Part shown: positions 8,865 through 17,619 of the stretch, one piece after another
Layout of the letters: each line of letters opens with the position of its first letter
Position numbering within the stretch: position 1 is the first letter of the stretch
Source: Desulforhopalus singaporensis
GTDB lineage: Bacteria > Desulfobacterota > Desulfobulbia > Desulfobulbales > Desulfocapsaceae
NCBI RefSeq assembly: GCF_900104445.1
Contig: NZ_FNJI01000001.1
Location: 205,583-269,582 of the forward strand
DNA: 64,000 nt
Direction of reading: 5' to 3'
Notes under the pieces: model-generated
Databases searched by the model: none
Told to the model about the DNA's origin: nothing
What the model saw: only the letters and a program-made list of their open reading frames with translations
Made by a program: the position numbers and the translations under genes

Positions 8865-10505
8865 TCAGCAGATATATCTGATCTGCAGTCTCTCTGCGGC
8901 AGCCTTGTCGTTTATGCCGATGGCGTCCGACATACCGATCGGCAGACTCTGGGACCTGCCGAGCGGAGCCATGATCTTTTTGACTTCGGTGTTGATCGAC
9001 ATAAATATTTCCGCCACTCGCTGCGCTACTTTGTCCGGGTCAAGCCTGCGGTACAGCTTGGAGTTCTGGCTGGTGATGCCTTTGGGACAGATCCCCAGGT
9101 TGCATACGTTGCATCTGTTTTTTTCATTACCGAGACAGCCAGCTGCAGCCTGCATGATATATTTACCGACATGAACCCCCGAGGCGCCGAGCATTATCAT
9201 GGCCATTCCGTTCTGGGCGACGTTTCCGTTTTTCCCGATCCCGCCTGCGGCAAAAATGGGAATCTCGTTCTGTTTGCCCTGCTTGGCAAGGTCGAGATAA
9301 CAGTCGCGAACACAGGAGGCGATCGGATGTCCGGTCGCGTCCATCGACACGTTGTAAGCAGCGCCCGTTCCTCCGTCGATACCATCGATCATCAGTCCTG
9401 CGGCGTACGGGTTGCGCACCAGGTTGTTCAGTACCGCCTTTGCCGAGGTGGAGGCGGAAATTTTTGGATAGACCGGTACCTTATGGTTAAACGCCATGGA
9501 CAGGGTCTGGGTCATTTTCATGACACTTTCTTCAATTGAGTAGAGGGTCTGGTGAACCGGCGGGGAGGGCAGATCGACCCCTTCGGGGACGCCCCTGAGC
9601 CGGGCGATCAGTTTGGAGACCTTGTACCACATGAGCAGTCCGCCGTCGCCGGGTTTTGCCCCCTGGCCATACTTGATTTCGATAGCTGCGGGATCGCACT
9701 GCATCTCGGGAATGGCCCTGATGATCTCGTCCCAGCCAAAGTAGCCGGAGGCGATCTGCAGAATAATATATTTCAGGTAAGGGCTTCTGAGGACCCACGG
9801 CGGACAGCCGCCTTCGCCGGTACACATGACCACAGGGATGCCGAGCACCTCGTTGCAGTACGCCACTCCCTGGAGCAGTCCCAGCCACATGTTGGGCGAG
9901 AGTGCGCCAAAAGACATGGAGCCGATGACAAAGGGAAAGATTTCCCGGGTGGCAGGAATCCAGCCGCCGTTGAGCGTCCGATCGAGAAAATCCTCCGGAG
10001 AGAGTATCCTGCCGATGGTGGTCGTGGCGGTGAATTCATGGCGTCCGGCATCGAGAGCGGGGTCTGTCAACATGGAGATGCGGGTGAACATCATTTTGTC
10101 CAGCAAGGTGGGACCCGTGGCATTCCTTCGGCCGCCCCTCTTGAGGGGTTCCCCTTTTCTGTTGTTGAAAAAGAGCGTCCTGTTTTCATTGGTTCCTGAA
10201 ACAGGTGCAATTGCCTCGTTGGGGCAGACCATGGAGCACATCGCGCAGCCGATGCACATGTGGTCCATGTCCATGACCTGGCGAATGCCGGTAAAAGTCT
10301 TGTATTCACTGCCCCTTTGCTTCTGGAAAACATCAAGTTTGGGCAGGCGCTTGCGCATGTACTCCAGCCGTATTGCGCCTTTGGGACACACCGCGGTGCA
10401 TTGACCGCAGAGAGTGCACCGGTCTTCCCGATGATGAATTATCCACGGAAAATCGGATAGGGCTAGGCTGCCTGGATTGACGGAAACGGATCGTATTGAG
10501 ACCAT
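8865..10505 (-). CDS. Archaeal-type glutamate synthase FMN-binding subunit with N-terminal ferredoxin domain
   Basis: Carries the synthase reaction that aminates 2-oxoglutarate to glutamate using ammonia from the amidotransferase subunit. Residues 30-40 and 84-94 form two CxxCxxCxxxCP motifs for 4Fe-4S clusters. The remaining ~400 residues are the FMN-binding TIM barrel, with GSMSFGALSP, a CTGEGGCPP segment, GQGAKPGDGG and DGIDGGTGAAY, plus a C-x2-C-x4-C cluster near the C-terminus (CNVCNLGICP). The ATG at 10505 has AAGGA upstream. Its first 43 bases overlap the end of the amidotransferase gene, suggesting translational coupling. At 546 residues it is typical of this split, ferredoxin-bearing form found in archaea and strict anaerobes. 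Confidence 0.92.
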   Translation of the reverse strand: MVSIRSVSVNPGSLALSDFPWIIHHREDRCTLCGQCTAVCPKGAIRLEYMRKRLPKLDVFQKQRGSEYKTFTGIRQVMDMDHMCIGCAMCSMVCPNEAIAPVSGTNENRTLFFNNRKGEPLKRGGRRNATGPTLLDKMMFTRISMLTDPALDAGRHEFTATTTIGRILSPEDFLDRTLNGGWIPATREIFPFVIGSMSFGALSPNMWLGLLQGVAYCNEVLGIPVVMCTGEGGCPPWVLRSPYLKYIILQIASGYFGWDEIIRAIPEMQCDPAAIEIKYGQGAKPGDGGLLMWYKVSKLIARLRGVPEGVDLPSPPVHQTLYSIEESVMKMTQTLSMAFNHKVPVYPKISASTSAKAVLNNLVRNPYAAGLMIDGIDGGTGAAYNVSMDATGHPIASCVRDCYLDLAKQGKQNEIPIFAAGGIGKNGNVAQNGMAMIMLGASGVHVGKYIMQAAAGCLGNEKNRCNVCNLGICPKGITSQNSKLYRRLDPDKVAQRVAEIFMSINTEVKKIMAPLGRSQSLPIGMSDAIGINDKAAAERLQIRYIC

Positions 10506-11602
10506 ATTTCTAATTCCTTTCTATGGGGAGGTATAATAACTGTGTGTTCGCGCATGGGCTGAAAATCAGAAGACGGGTCGCGGTCAGGGACCAGAGCGTC
10601 AACCCCGCACAGTTCGGAGGCAATGGCCCAGGCTCCTTCCCGCCCGCCCACAGTGGCGGGACGAAGTTTTTTCTGGTCCATGACCAAAAGACTGGTCTCA
10701 TCCGGAAGGGTGCCGATAACGGCGTTGGGTCCGTCGATTATAAGGCGCTTGCACGCCTGTCTCAACCCGCTGAGAAATTCCCCCTGAGGGTGATTTTTGA
10801 GCTCGCCGGAGTTGAGGGGGGTTATGATATGCTTGTAGGCCTGCAGCGGGAGTTTGAGCTTTTTCAGGGTGTAATGCAGGATATGGGTGAATACTTCGCT
10901 GTCGCTCTGATACCCCATGTATCCGGGAATCTGCTTGCCGATCAGCCAGTCCCGGATCGGGACAAAGGCGGTATTCTCACCGTTGGTCATGGTAGAGATC
11001 CCCTGGATAAAGAACGGGTGGCAGGCGTAGAGATTGATCCCGTAGTTGGTGTTCTGCCGTCCCTGGGCCATGCAGATGCGCGATTTGATCTGGCCGTCGT
11101 GGAGGCATAACCCGTTGCCTATTTGCAGGGGCCATCCCACCTCCTTGATCATCGCCACGTCGGGATAGAAAGAGAAAACGGTTATCTTGTTGTCGTCATT
11201 GGAAAGCGCTCTCAGGGCAAGTCTGGTCTTGAGCAACTCCTCCTCTCTTTCTTCGGTGCTTTTGTCCCTGAACGCAGGCGGCATCCGGTAGGCGCGCATA
11301 AAGTAGCGAAACCGGTCCGTTGCCTCTATATGGCCTTCTTCATGGTGGAATCGATGGTCATACTTCAGTTCGTACCCGCGTTCCTCCATGTAGTCCTTGA
11401 TCGTGTTCCACGCCTTTTCGGTGTGGGCGATACCGGAAAGAACCGGGAAATTGGGATTGTATTTGAAATCTTCAAACTCCAGACCTCGGAGTAAAAGACC
11501 AAGGCCCGATCCGTCATACCCCTCCTGCATCGCCTCCATCGCGGTGAGAACTTCGTAGGGGGAAAAAGGCTCATTGGCACTTTTAAGGGCTAACCGACAC
11601 AT
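10463..11602 (-). CDS. Glutamate synthase glutamine amidotransferase (class II) subunit
   Basis: Ntn-type glutaminase that supplies ammonia to the FMN subunit. The chosen ATG at 11602 gives a protein starting Met-Cys-Arg-Leu, which places the catalytic Cys at position 2, as class II amidotransferases require after Met removal; GGGAGA lies 6 bases upstream. A 21-codon extension in the same frame is therefore untranslated leader. Glutaminase-like features include a DGSGLGLLLRG stretch and, later, NGEN and GYQSDSEVF motifs. It is the first gene of the operon (379 residues), preceded by a probable promoter and a 10-bp inverted repeat. Confidence 0.9.
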   Translation of the reverse strand: MCRLALKSANEPFSPYEVLTAMEAMQEGYDGSGLGLLLRGLEFEDFKYNPNFPVLSGIAHTEKAWNTIKDYMEERGYELKYDHRFHHEEGHIEATDRFRYFMRAYRMPPAFRDKSTEEREEELLKTRLALRALSNDDNKITVFSFYPDVAMIKEVGWPLQIGNGLCLHDGQIKSRICMAQGRQNTNYGINLYACHPFFIQGISTMTNGENTAFVPIRDWLIGKQIPGYMGYQSDSEVFTHILHYTLKKLKLPLQAYKHIITPLNSGELKNHPQGEFLSGLRQACKRLIIDGPNAVIGTLPDETSLLVMDQKKLRPATVGGREGAWAIASELCGVDALVPDRDPSSDFQPMREHTVIIPPHRKELEIWSQYDPFPSIQAA

Positions 11603-11663
11603 GTTTTCTCCCGATAATAAAAAAAATCTGCTGCTGCCTTTGAATTGGCTTATGTAAAGTTGC

Positions 11664-11696
11664 ACGTTTTTGTAAGATATTAAACGACAAAAACGT
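11664..11696. promoter_or_regulatory. 10-bp perfect inverted repeat, probable operator of the glutamate synthase operon
   Basis: ACGTTTTTGT (11664-11673) and ACAAAAACGT (11687-11696) are exact complements separated by 13 bases, giving half-sites about two helical turns apart. The repeat lies 62 bases upstream of the amidotransferase start and just downstream of the predicted promoter, a position typical of a repressor site. An RNA hairpin is the alternative. Confidence 0.5.
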
Positions 11697-11711
11697 ATGA
11701 TTGAGCTAAAA

Positions 11712-11740
11712 TAATTAAATGATTGTTACAAAAAAGTCAA
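11712..11740 (-). promoter_or_regulatory. Putative sigma-70 promoter of the glutamate synthase operon
   Basis: On the minus strand TTGACT (11735-11740) is followed 17 bases later by a weak TAATTA (11712-11717). The -35 box is good and the -10 poor, so the assignment is tentative. Confidence 0.35.
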
Positions 11741-11950
11741 TAGTGTGGTGCTGCGAGAATGTAATGGATGAAAAATGGTTGCCTCGGTGGCAAGGCGTCC
11801 TCTTGTCCGGAAGATGATTGCATCAGGGTGGCGGTGCCTGAATTGGGAGATGAGGGTGTTGAGAATGGTCTCAAGAATCGACAGCAGGGGGCAACGCACT
11901 GAGAAAAGGGAGGGGCGACCGGCATGCGGAAGAATCAGCCGGGTGGGCAT
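11741..11950. other. Intergenic stretch with no recognisable gene
   Basis: Together with the promoter and operator this fills the 406-base gap between the glutamate synthase operon and tatA. Neither strand has a frame with a ribosome site and protein-like composition, and I see no tRNA or known riboswitch pattern. Confidence 0.5.
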
Positions 11951-11991
11951 AAAAAAAGCCACTGATTCCTCAGGAATCAGTGGCTTTTTTT
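11951..11991. terminator. Bidirectional intrinsic terminator downstream of tatA
   Basis: AGCCACTGATTCCT (11957-11970) and its complement (11972-11985) form a nearly perfect 14-bp hairpin flanked by seven A on the left and seven T on the right. It is the terminator of the minus-strand tatA genes. Confidence 0.9.
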
Positions 11992-12008
11992 ATGAAAGAG
12001 GCGGAGTT

Positions 12009-12263
12009 TTACTTGAGTATGTTCTTTACCTTGGTCATATCTTTGACGCTGTCAATTTTTCCTTTTATTTCAGAAACTTCTTTTATTCCAGGGATGTCTT
12101 CTACCAGGTCTTTTCCACCCTGCTCAACATCCTGGATGCCTTTTTTAAAAGAACTTATGGCTTTGCCAAGACCAGAGCCTATCTCAGGAAGTTTTTTACC
12201 GCCGAAAATGAGAAACGCAATAGCCAGAATAACAATGAGTTCCGGTGTGCCAAGTCCAAACAT
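12009..12263 (-). CDS. tatA: Sec-independent translocase protein TatA (copy 1)
   Basis: Pore-forming TatA/E subunit of the twin-arginine system, which exports folded proteins such as cofactor-containing redox enzymes. The 84 residues show the family layout: a short N-terminal membrane helix (about 6-22), an FGGKKLPE hinge, an amphipathic helix starting at LGKAISSFKKG, and a charged tail. AGGAGG lies 8 bases before the ATG. It follows a second tatA copy by 35 bases. No tatB or tatC is in the window. Confidence 0.92.
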   Translation of the reverse strand: MFGLGTPELIVILAIAFLIFGGKKLPEIGSGLGKAISSFKKGIQDVEQGGKDLVEDIPGIKEVSEIKGKIDSVKDMTKVKNILK

Positions 12264-12298
12264 TGAATACTCCTCCTGAACAATGGGTGCGAGGACCG

Positions 12299-12490
12299 TC
12301 AGGCTTTCGTCTCCTCGTCGCCGTCGTTGTCGTCAATTTTTTTGGTGACTTCTTCCTTTTTGGTTGCATCCTTGAAATTCTTTATCCCCTTGCCGATGCC
12401 CGAACCTATTTCAGGCAGTTTGCCGGCACCAAAGATGATAACTATTATAACCAGAATAACGATGAGTTCAGGCATTCCAAGTCCAAACAT
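12299..12490 (-). CDS. tatA: Sec-independent translocase protein TatA (copy 2)
   Basis: A second TatA/E protein of 63 residues, with membrane helix, FGAGKLPE hinge, amphipathic [14 protein letters not shown] segment and an acidic tail. The frame begins five codons earlier, but the ATG at 12490 has GAGG 7 bases upstream and gives the usual MFGLG start. The two copies share their first residues and hinge but differ in tail length. Tandem tatA genes suggest a recent duplication or specialised oligomers. Promoter elements upstream were not convincing. Confidence 0.9.
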   Translation of the reverse strand: MFGLGMPELIVILVIIVIIFGAGKLPEIGSGIGKGIKNFKDATKKEEVTKKIDDNDGDEETKA

Positions 12491-12644
12491 AATCTTTCCT
12501 CGCAAATAAAAACAATGTTGTAAAAAGAGCTGTCAAGCTCAGTATTGCTCTCCAATATTTTCACCTTCGACATTAGAGCAGTCTAATGGTGTTGTCAAGA
12601 ATTGGCTTGAGCTCCTCTTCGATGTCGTTTTCTTGCACCACATT

Positions 12645-14039
12645 TTATGTGAGGCTGTTGTTGGCAACAAATGTTTGAATTTCTGCAACATTTGCAGCGA
12701 TTGTCTGGCACCTGGACTGTTTGTCGCCGATTCCCTGAAGTGGTTCAGGGAAAACCATCGGCTGTCCTGTTGCGGATTCGACGACTTCACCGAACTTTGC
12801 CGGATGGGCAGTTGCCAGGCAGACCATCGGCACGCCGGCGGTCCGTAACTGCAACGCGGCCTTGACCCCGACGGCGGTGTGCGGGTCGAGGACGTAGCCG
12901 TGCTCGGTATAAAAGGTCCTGATAGTGTCGAACACTTCCTGTTCCGTTACGGCGGCGGCGGCGAAATCTCTCTTGACCTGGTCGAGATGGGATTTGAGGT
13001 CGATTTTCCCTGTTGCGCTGAACTGTTCCATCAGGTCGCGGGTTTTTGCCGTGTCGCTGTCGGTGAGGTAGTAGAGATAGCGTTCGAAGTTGGATGCAGC
13101 CTGAATATCCATCGACGGGCTGGTTGTAGCTCTGACTTCGCCCAGGGAATAGTCGCCGCTGTTGACGAATCGCGACAGGATGTCATTGTCGTTGGTGGCC
13201 AGCACCAGCTGGCGGATGGTGCCAGGAGGCAGCATCTTCTTGGCAATATAGCCAGCGAAAATGTCGCCGAAATTTCCTGTTGGAATGGCAAAATCGACCG
13301 AGGAATCTTTTTCATGGCTGGACACGTGAATACAACTGTGCACGTAATAGACAACCTGTGCCAGAACCCTCGCCCAGTTTATTGAGTTGATCGCTCCGAG
13401 CCTGTATCTGTTTTTAAACTCGACATCGTTGAAGATTTTCTTGACAATGGCCTGGCCGTCGTCAAAGGATCCTTCGATGGCAAGGTTGAACACGTTGTCG
13501 TCAAGGACCGTGGTCATCTGCTTTTCCTGCACCGGGCTGACCCGCCCTTTAGGGTGGAGGATGAAGATGTTTATTCTGCTTTTGCCTCGCACTCCGTAAA
13601 TGGCTGCAGAGCCGGTATCTCCGGAGGTGGCGCCGACGATGTTGAGCACCTCGCCGCTTTTTTGCAGTAAATATTCAAAGAGGTTGCCGAGAAACTGCAG
13701 GGCCACATCTTTAAACGCCAGGGTCGGCCCGTGAAACAGTTCAAGGATGTGCAGTCCGCCCTGGTGGATCAGGGGGGTGACGTCCTGGTGATTGAAGCTG
13801 GCGTAGGATTTGTTGATAATGTCACGCAGGTCGCTTGCCGGGATGTCGTCGATAAATCTCGACAGTATCTCAAAGGCGAGTTCAGTGTAGCTGAGTTCGT
13901 GCCAGGAGGCAAAAGTCTCACCGCCAACCCGCGGAATAGTGCGGGGGAGCAACAGTCCTCCGTCTTCGGCTAGCCCCATCATCACCCCTTGGGTAAAGGA
14001 GATCGGGGATATTCCCCCTCTAGTACTTAAGTATTGCAT
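12645..14039 (-). CDS. thrC: Threonine synthase
   Basis: PLP enzyme converting O-phosphohomoserine to threonine in the cytoplasm, the last step of threonine biosynthesis. The N-terminal threonine-synthase domain (STRGG near residue 5) is followed by the PLP site GPTLAFKD with Lys110 and a GATSGDTGSAA phosphate-binding loop. At 464 residues it matches the longer proteobacterial and yeast-like class. The ATG has only a weak purine-rich site upstream. It follows rsfS by 92 bases on the same strand; the grouping with topB and rsfS is positional, not functional. Confidence 0.93.
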   Translation of the reverse strand: MQYLSTRGGISPISFTQGVMMGLAEDGGLLLPRTIPRVGGETFASWHELSYTELAFEILSRFIDDIPASDLRDIINKSYASFNHQDVTPLIHQGGLHILELFHGPTLAFKDVALQFLGNLFEYLLQKSGEVLNIVGATSGDTGSAAIYGVRGKSRINIFILHPKGRVSPVQEKQMTTVLDDNVFNLAIEGSFDDGQAIVKKIFNDVEFKNRYRLGAINSINWARVLAQVVYYVHSCIHVSSHEKDSSVDFAIPTGNFGDIFAGYIAKKMLPPGTIRQLVLATNDNDILSRFVNSGDYSLGEVRATTSPSMDIQAASNFERYLYYLTDSDTAKTRDLMEQFSATGKIDLKSHLDQVKRDFAAAAVTEQEVFDTIRTFYTEHGYVLDPHTAVGVKAALQLRTAGVPMVCLATAHPAKFGEVVESATGQPMVFPEPLQGIGDKQSRCQTIAANVAEIQTFVANNSLT

Positions 14040-14131
14040 GGTATTGGTCTTCTTTGGTTTGATGTTTGAAAAAATAGGATAATTTTCTGCGTTGTTGTTA
14101 GTTGTGCCACAAAATGCACTATATCTCTTGC

Positions 14132-14506
14132 TTACTTTTCCACATCAAGCTTTTTGGCATCGGACCACAAGCCTTCAAGGTCGTAAAACCTGCGCTGCTC
14201 ATGATAGAAAATATGCACGACCACATCGTCAAAATCGAGCAGAATCCACATGCCTTCGTTGAGTCCCTCAGCCTTTGAAGCGTTTATTCTTTTTGATCGC
14301 AGCTGACCTTCAATCGCTTCCGCAAGAGCCTGTACGTGTCTTGTCGACTTGCCGTTCATGATGACGAAGTATTCGGTGAATGTGGTCAGTCCGCGAACGT
14401 CGAGGATCACCAGATCTTCGGCTTTGGTATCAAGGGCGGCTCTGGCGCATATCTGGGCCAGGTCATGGCCGGATTTGTCTCGATATTCTTTTTTTATCTG
14501 TTTCAT
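14132..14506 (-). CDS. rsfS: Ribosome silencing factor RsfS (DUF143)
   Basis: Binds ribosomal protein L14 and blocks subunit joining when nutrients are scarce. The 124 residues contain the family core: ARAALDTKAEDLVILDVRGL, a TEYFVI strand, the STRHVQALAEAIE helix, and WILLDFDDVVVHIF followed by the RFYDLEGLW motif. No clear Shine-Dalgarno site is seen. It begins 30 bases after topB, so the two are probably co-transcribed; in many bacteria rsfS instead sits beside nadD. Confidence 0.92.
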   Translation of the reverse strand: MKQIKKEYRDKSGHDLAQICARAALDTKAEDLVILDVRGLTTFTEYFVIMNGKSTRHVQALAEAIEGQLRSKRINASKAEGLNEGMWILLDFDDVVVHIFYHEQRRFYDLEGLWSDAKKLDVEK

Positions 14507-14536
14507 TCGTTGTTTTGTCAGGTAGTTATGGAAATA

Positions 14537-16990
14537 TTATTTTTTACCCTTTGGGGTTCTCGGTGGGAACTCAAATGTTATCTTACCACTATTTGCCAGA
14601 ACGAGATAGGCATCAAATGATTTTCTTTTTTTCGAGATAAACCCTTTTATCAGTTCGGTTTTTCCTTGTTCCAGCAGTTGTTTGATGTTTGCCGCGCTGA
14701 TTTCCCGGGACAGTATGACCTTGCTTATCCTCAACCCTTTTTTTCGGTCGCCGTCAAGACAAGATTCGGACATGAACGCCATGGGGGTCTCATAGACGGG
14801 GGAACCATCGATTGGAGAGACGCCTAGGGGAGTGGTTTTCTTTATCTCGTCTGTATCGAGTTCGTCCGTGGAGTCGGCGAATAAAAACTCGACCTTGTTG
14901 TTGTGCAGTCTGACCGAGGCGGTGAACGGCTTTCCCCGTTTGGACCGGAAATCGCTGAAGGGTCCTATGGTTTTGCCGGTAAGCAGATCCGTGACATCTT
15001 CATCGCTGAGGAGTCTGCCGCCGATAATCTTGCGAATGGTGATCTTTTCATCCTCGGAAATGTAGGCGGTGGGAGAGGAGAAGAGCCGTATGCCGTTCAC
15101 CGGGCTGAAAGGCGCTTCCGGGCGGACTTCACGGGATTCGAAATTTTTTACCTGATCGATGATATGGTTGGTCATGGCGCGTATTTCGGCCATGAATTTG
15201 TCCCGGGTGAACTCTCCCTTGAGGATCTGGTTGAGCTTGTATTCCCATTCACCGGTCATCTCCGGAGAGGCGAGCACGTCTATCTTCATCGCCTCGAGCA
15301 GGGCGAGGAGTTCAAAGGCTTTTCCCGTCGGAGTCAGCTCCTTGCCCTCCCTGACCACATATTTTTCCTTTATCAGTTTTTCTATGATTGCAGCCCTGGT
15401 GGCAGGAGTGCCGAGCCCCCGTTCTTTCATGGCGTCGGCCAGTTCCTCGTCTTCCACCAGCTTGTCGCTGTTTTCCATTGCCGAAAGAAGGGTCGCCTCG
15501 CTGAACCTGGCAGGCGGCGTGGTTTCGTTTTCTTCGCACTGCAAGCTGTCGCAGACGATGTTGGCATTTTCGGGCAGTTGTTCGAGGATTTTATCATTTC
15601 CTCCGGTTCTTTCTCCGCTGTAGATAGCTTTCCATCCGGCGTCGACCAGCACTTTTCCTTCTGTGAGAAATGTTTCCGATTCCACCACCGAGAGCCGCCT
15701 GGTGTTCATGAACACCGCGGGCGGAAAGAAAACAGCGAGAAAACGCTGCACCACAAGTTGGTAGATCTTAAATTCCGGTTCGGAAAGCTGCTTGGGCAGC
15801 AGGTTGGTCGGAATTATCGCATGGTGGTCGGAGATCTTGGCGTTGTTAAAAATTTTCTTGTCGTTTTTTATGTATTTTTTTTCAAGCGCCTCGGCGGCAA
15901 ATTTACCGAGCTGCCACTGGGTCTGCAGTCCGACTATTTTTTTGACGGAGTCGACGTAGTCTTCCGGCAGGTGCTTGCTGTCGGTTCTCGGGTAGGTGAG
16001 GACTTTATGCTTTTCATACAATGCCTGGGCGATTCCAAGGGTGTTCTTGGCGGAAAATCCGAACCTTGAGTTTGCTTCGCGCTGGAGCAGGGTGAGGTCG
16101 TAAAGCGGAGGGGAGGATTGTGTGGTCCTCTTGGTCTGCTCTGACACCTCAGCCGGTTTTTCCCGGCATTTCTCCATGATTGCTTCTGCGTCCTCTCGAT
16201 TCCATAGCCGATCGGACCGTTTGTATGAGTTCTGGGGATCTTTTTTGAAGTCCGGGTCTATCCACCTTCCCTGGTATGTCCCCTTGCCAAAATCAAAGGT
16301 CGCCTGGAGATTCCAGTAAGGTTCCGGGGTGAAGTCGATCCGGCTTTTTTCCCTTTTGACCAGCAGTGAAAGGGTGGGGGTCTGGACCCTGCCGCAGGGG
16401 GTGAGGAAAAAGCCGCCCTTGCGGGAATTGAACCCGGTAAGGGCCCGGGTGGCGTTGATACCTATCAGCCAGTCGGATTCAGAGCGGCAGAGGGCGGTGT
16501 CCTCCAGGGGAAGCATCTCTTCATTGTTGCGAAGTGAGGAGAAAGCCCTCTTGATCGCATCGGATGTCATCGACTGCAGCCACAACCGTTTAAACGATTT
16601 TTTCGCGACCGAGTTGTTCCACACGAACTTGACGATATATTTGAATATAAGCTCACCTTCCCGGCCGGCATCGCATGCATTTATTATTTCGATGACGTCT
16701 TTTCTGCGGATAAGCTTCTGCAGGGCGTTGAGTTGTGCCTTGGTGCCGTCCAAACCTTTCAAGGGGAAACTCTCCGGCAGGATCGGCAGGTTGTTCATGT
16801 CCCATTTCTGATAGGCCGGGTCTATTTCCTCGGGGTAGCAGATGGACACCAGGTGCCCGATAGCGTACGAGACGATGTAGCGGTCGCTTTCAAAATGGGT
16901 CTTGGTTTTCTTGAATTTGCCCGGGAGAACTTTGCTCAAGTCCTGAGCGACGCTGGGTTTCTCGGCGATGATTAAAGTTTTATCCGTCAT
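14537..16990 (-). CDS. topB: DNA topoisomerase III (type IA)
   Basis: Relaxes and decatenates DNA by single-strand passage. The N-terminal TOPRIM domain opens with an IIAEKPSVAQDL motif and carries DAGREGE acidic residues; the active-site tyrosine is in LTYPRTDS at about residue 333, and QTPTLSLL marks the central domain. At 817 residues it is longer than E. coli TopB (653). The extension is C-terminal and holds about two repeated modules (for example FRSKRGKPFTASVRL and SKKRKSFDAYLVL) like the topo C-terminal repeats of some TopB proteins, without zinc-finger cysteines. The start lacks a visible ribosome site. Confidence 0.93.
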   Translation of the reverse strand: MTDKTLIIAEKPSVAQDLSKVLPGKFKKTKTHFESDRYIVSYAIGHLVSICYPEEIDPAYQKWDMNNLPILPESFPLKGLDGTKAQLNALQKLIRRKDVIEIINACDAGREGELIFKYIVKFVWNNSVAKKSFKRLWLQSMTSDAIKRAFSSLRNNEEMLPLEDTALCRSESDWLIGINATRALTGFNSRKGGFFLTPCGRVQTPTLSLLVKREKSRIDFTPEPYWNLQATFDFGKGTYQGRWIDPDFKKDPQNSYKRSDRLWNREDAEAIMEKCREKPAEVSEQTKRTTQSSPPLYDLTLLQREANSRFGFSAKNTLGIAQALYEKHKVLTYPRTDSKHLPEDYVDSVKKIVGLQTQWQLGKFAAEALEKKYIKNDKKIFNNAKISDHHAIIPTNLLPKQLSEPEFKIYQLVVQRFLAVFFPPAVFMNTRRLSVVESETFLTEGKVLVDAGWKAIYSGERTGGNDKILEQLPENANIVCDSLQCEENETTPPARFSEATLLSAMENSDKLVEDEELADAMKERGLGTPATRAAIIEKLIKEKYVVREGKELTPTGKAFELLALLEAMKIDVLASPEMTGEWEYKLNQILKGEFTRDKFMAEIRAMTNHIIDQVKNFESREVRPEAPFSPVNGIRLFSSPTAYISEDEKITIRKIIGGRLLSDEDVTDLLTGKTIGPFSDFRSKRGKPFTASVRLHNNKVEFLFADSTDELDTDEIKKTTPLGVSPIDGSPVYETPMAFMSESCLDGDRKKGLRISKVILSREISAANIKQLLEQGKTELIKGFISKKRKSFDAYLVLANSGKITFEFPPRTPKGKK

Positions 16991-17364
16991 AAATATTATC
17001 TGTGGTTCTTCTGCGTACCGTCGTATTGCCGATGGCTTCTATTTCTTCCCGGATGTTAAACAATGTGACGGCAGCTTGTGCAAGACAAGTATTGAATCTG
17101 AAAATGGCAGAATCCCAATTGATGATGATTCTCGATACGTCATGCAAATGAGAAGCAGGAAGGTTCTTGAAACAGACGATGTAATAAAGGCACATTAAAA
17201 CTTTGTCAAATAGAATTTTAACCACGAGGGATTTGCGCCAGCTAAAACCGATTTTTTTTTCTGCTCCTGTCTGCACCCGAAAATTTCTGCAGAGGGGTGG
17301 CGCAACACAGTGGCGGACGTGTCAAAGATTGTTGATCGCCGCAGGGAACAGGTGAGTATTCTGC
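16991..17364. other. Divergent intergenic region between topB and the rimP leader
   Basis: About 370 bases. A minus-strand frame of 98 codons ends inside topB but has no ribosome site and no protein-like pattern, so it is not called. The stretch probably holds the topB promoter; I found no convincing boxes. Confidence 0.4.
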
Positions 17365-17393
17365 TTGACAAAGTGCTCCGGTTGTGATTAAAT
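17365..17393 (+). promoter_or_regulatory. Sigma-70 promoter of the rimP-nusA-infB operon
   Basis: A consensus TTGACA (17365-17370) and TTAAAT (17388-17393) are separated by 17 bases. Transcription would start near 17400, giving a leader of about 220 bases before rimP. Confidence 0.6.
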
Positions 17394-17399
17394 TCTGTC

Positions 17400-17536
17400 T
17401 GGTTGAGCTTTGCCTCAAGTCACTCTGCTTCTGGAACCATCTCTTGTATCCGCAGCAAAGTGGCAGGAGAAAACCGGTTATACCTCCTGCGAAGGCGGGA
17501 AGGCTTTTGAGAAGTGGGCTTTGCCCGCTTTTTTTT
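17400..17536 (+). ncRNA. Putative attenuator leader RNA of the rimP operon
   Basis: The leader between the promoter and an intrinsic terminator is about 137 nt. A 5-bp hairpin (TTGAG/CTCAA, 17403-17418) presents CTTTGC in its loop (17408-17413). A 7-bp hairpin (GCAGGAG/CTCCTGC, 17463-17490) lies in the middle. GCAAAG at 17455-17460 is complementary both to that first loop and to a second CTTTGC (17519-17524) spanning the terminator loop. Such alternative pairing would allow readthrough control, but it is a manual prediction. Leaders upstream of rimP are known in other proteobacteria; I do not recognise this as a named family. Confidence 0.45.
17512..17536 (+). terminator. Intrinsic terminator inside the rimP leader
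   Basis: AAGTGGGC (17512-17519), loop TTT, GCCCGCTT (17523-17530) with one G-U pair, followed by a run of eight T. It sits about 84 bases before the rimP start, so operon expression needs readthrough, or the upstream RNA is a separate small transcript. Confidence 0.75.
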
Positions 17537-17619
17537 ATGCCCGAATATCGGGTATGGCATCGTTTTTGCGGCTGAGCAACGCGTCCGGCCGCCAGGGACG
17601 GTGTGTGCTGGTGTCGATT

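Noticed and set aside
11640..11662. TGGC and TTGCA words resembling a sigma-54 promoter upstream of the glutamate synthase operon.
   Set aside because: The GG-to-GC spacing is wrong and the orientation is away from the operon.
14903..16069. Open frame of 388 codons antisense to topB.
   Set aside because: The topB frame is full of conserved motifs; the antisense frame has no ribosome site or recognisable fold.
16980..17276. 98-codon minus-strand frame upstream of topB.
   Set aside because: No ribosome site and no protein-like pattern; it overlaps the topB start.
17410..17619. Upstream extension of the rimP frame through the leader.
   Set aside because: It would have to translate through an intrinsic terminator hairpin; RimP homologs begin near the ATG at 17620.
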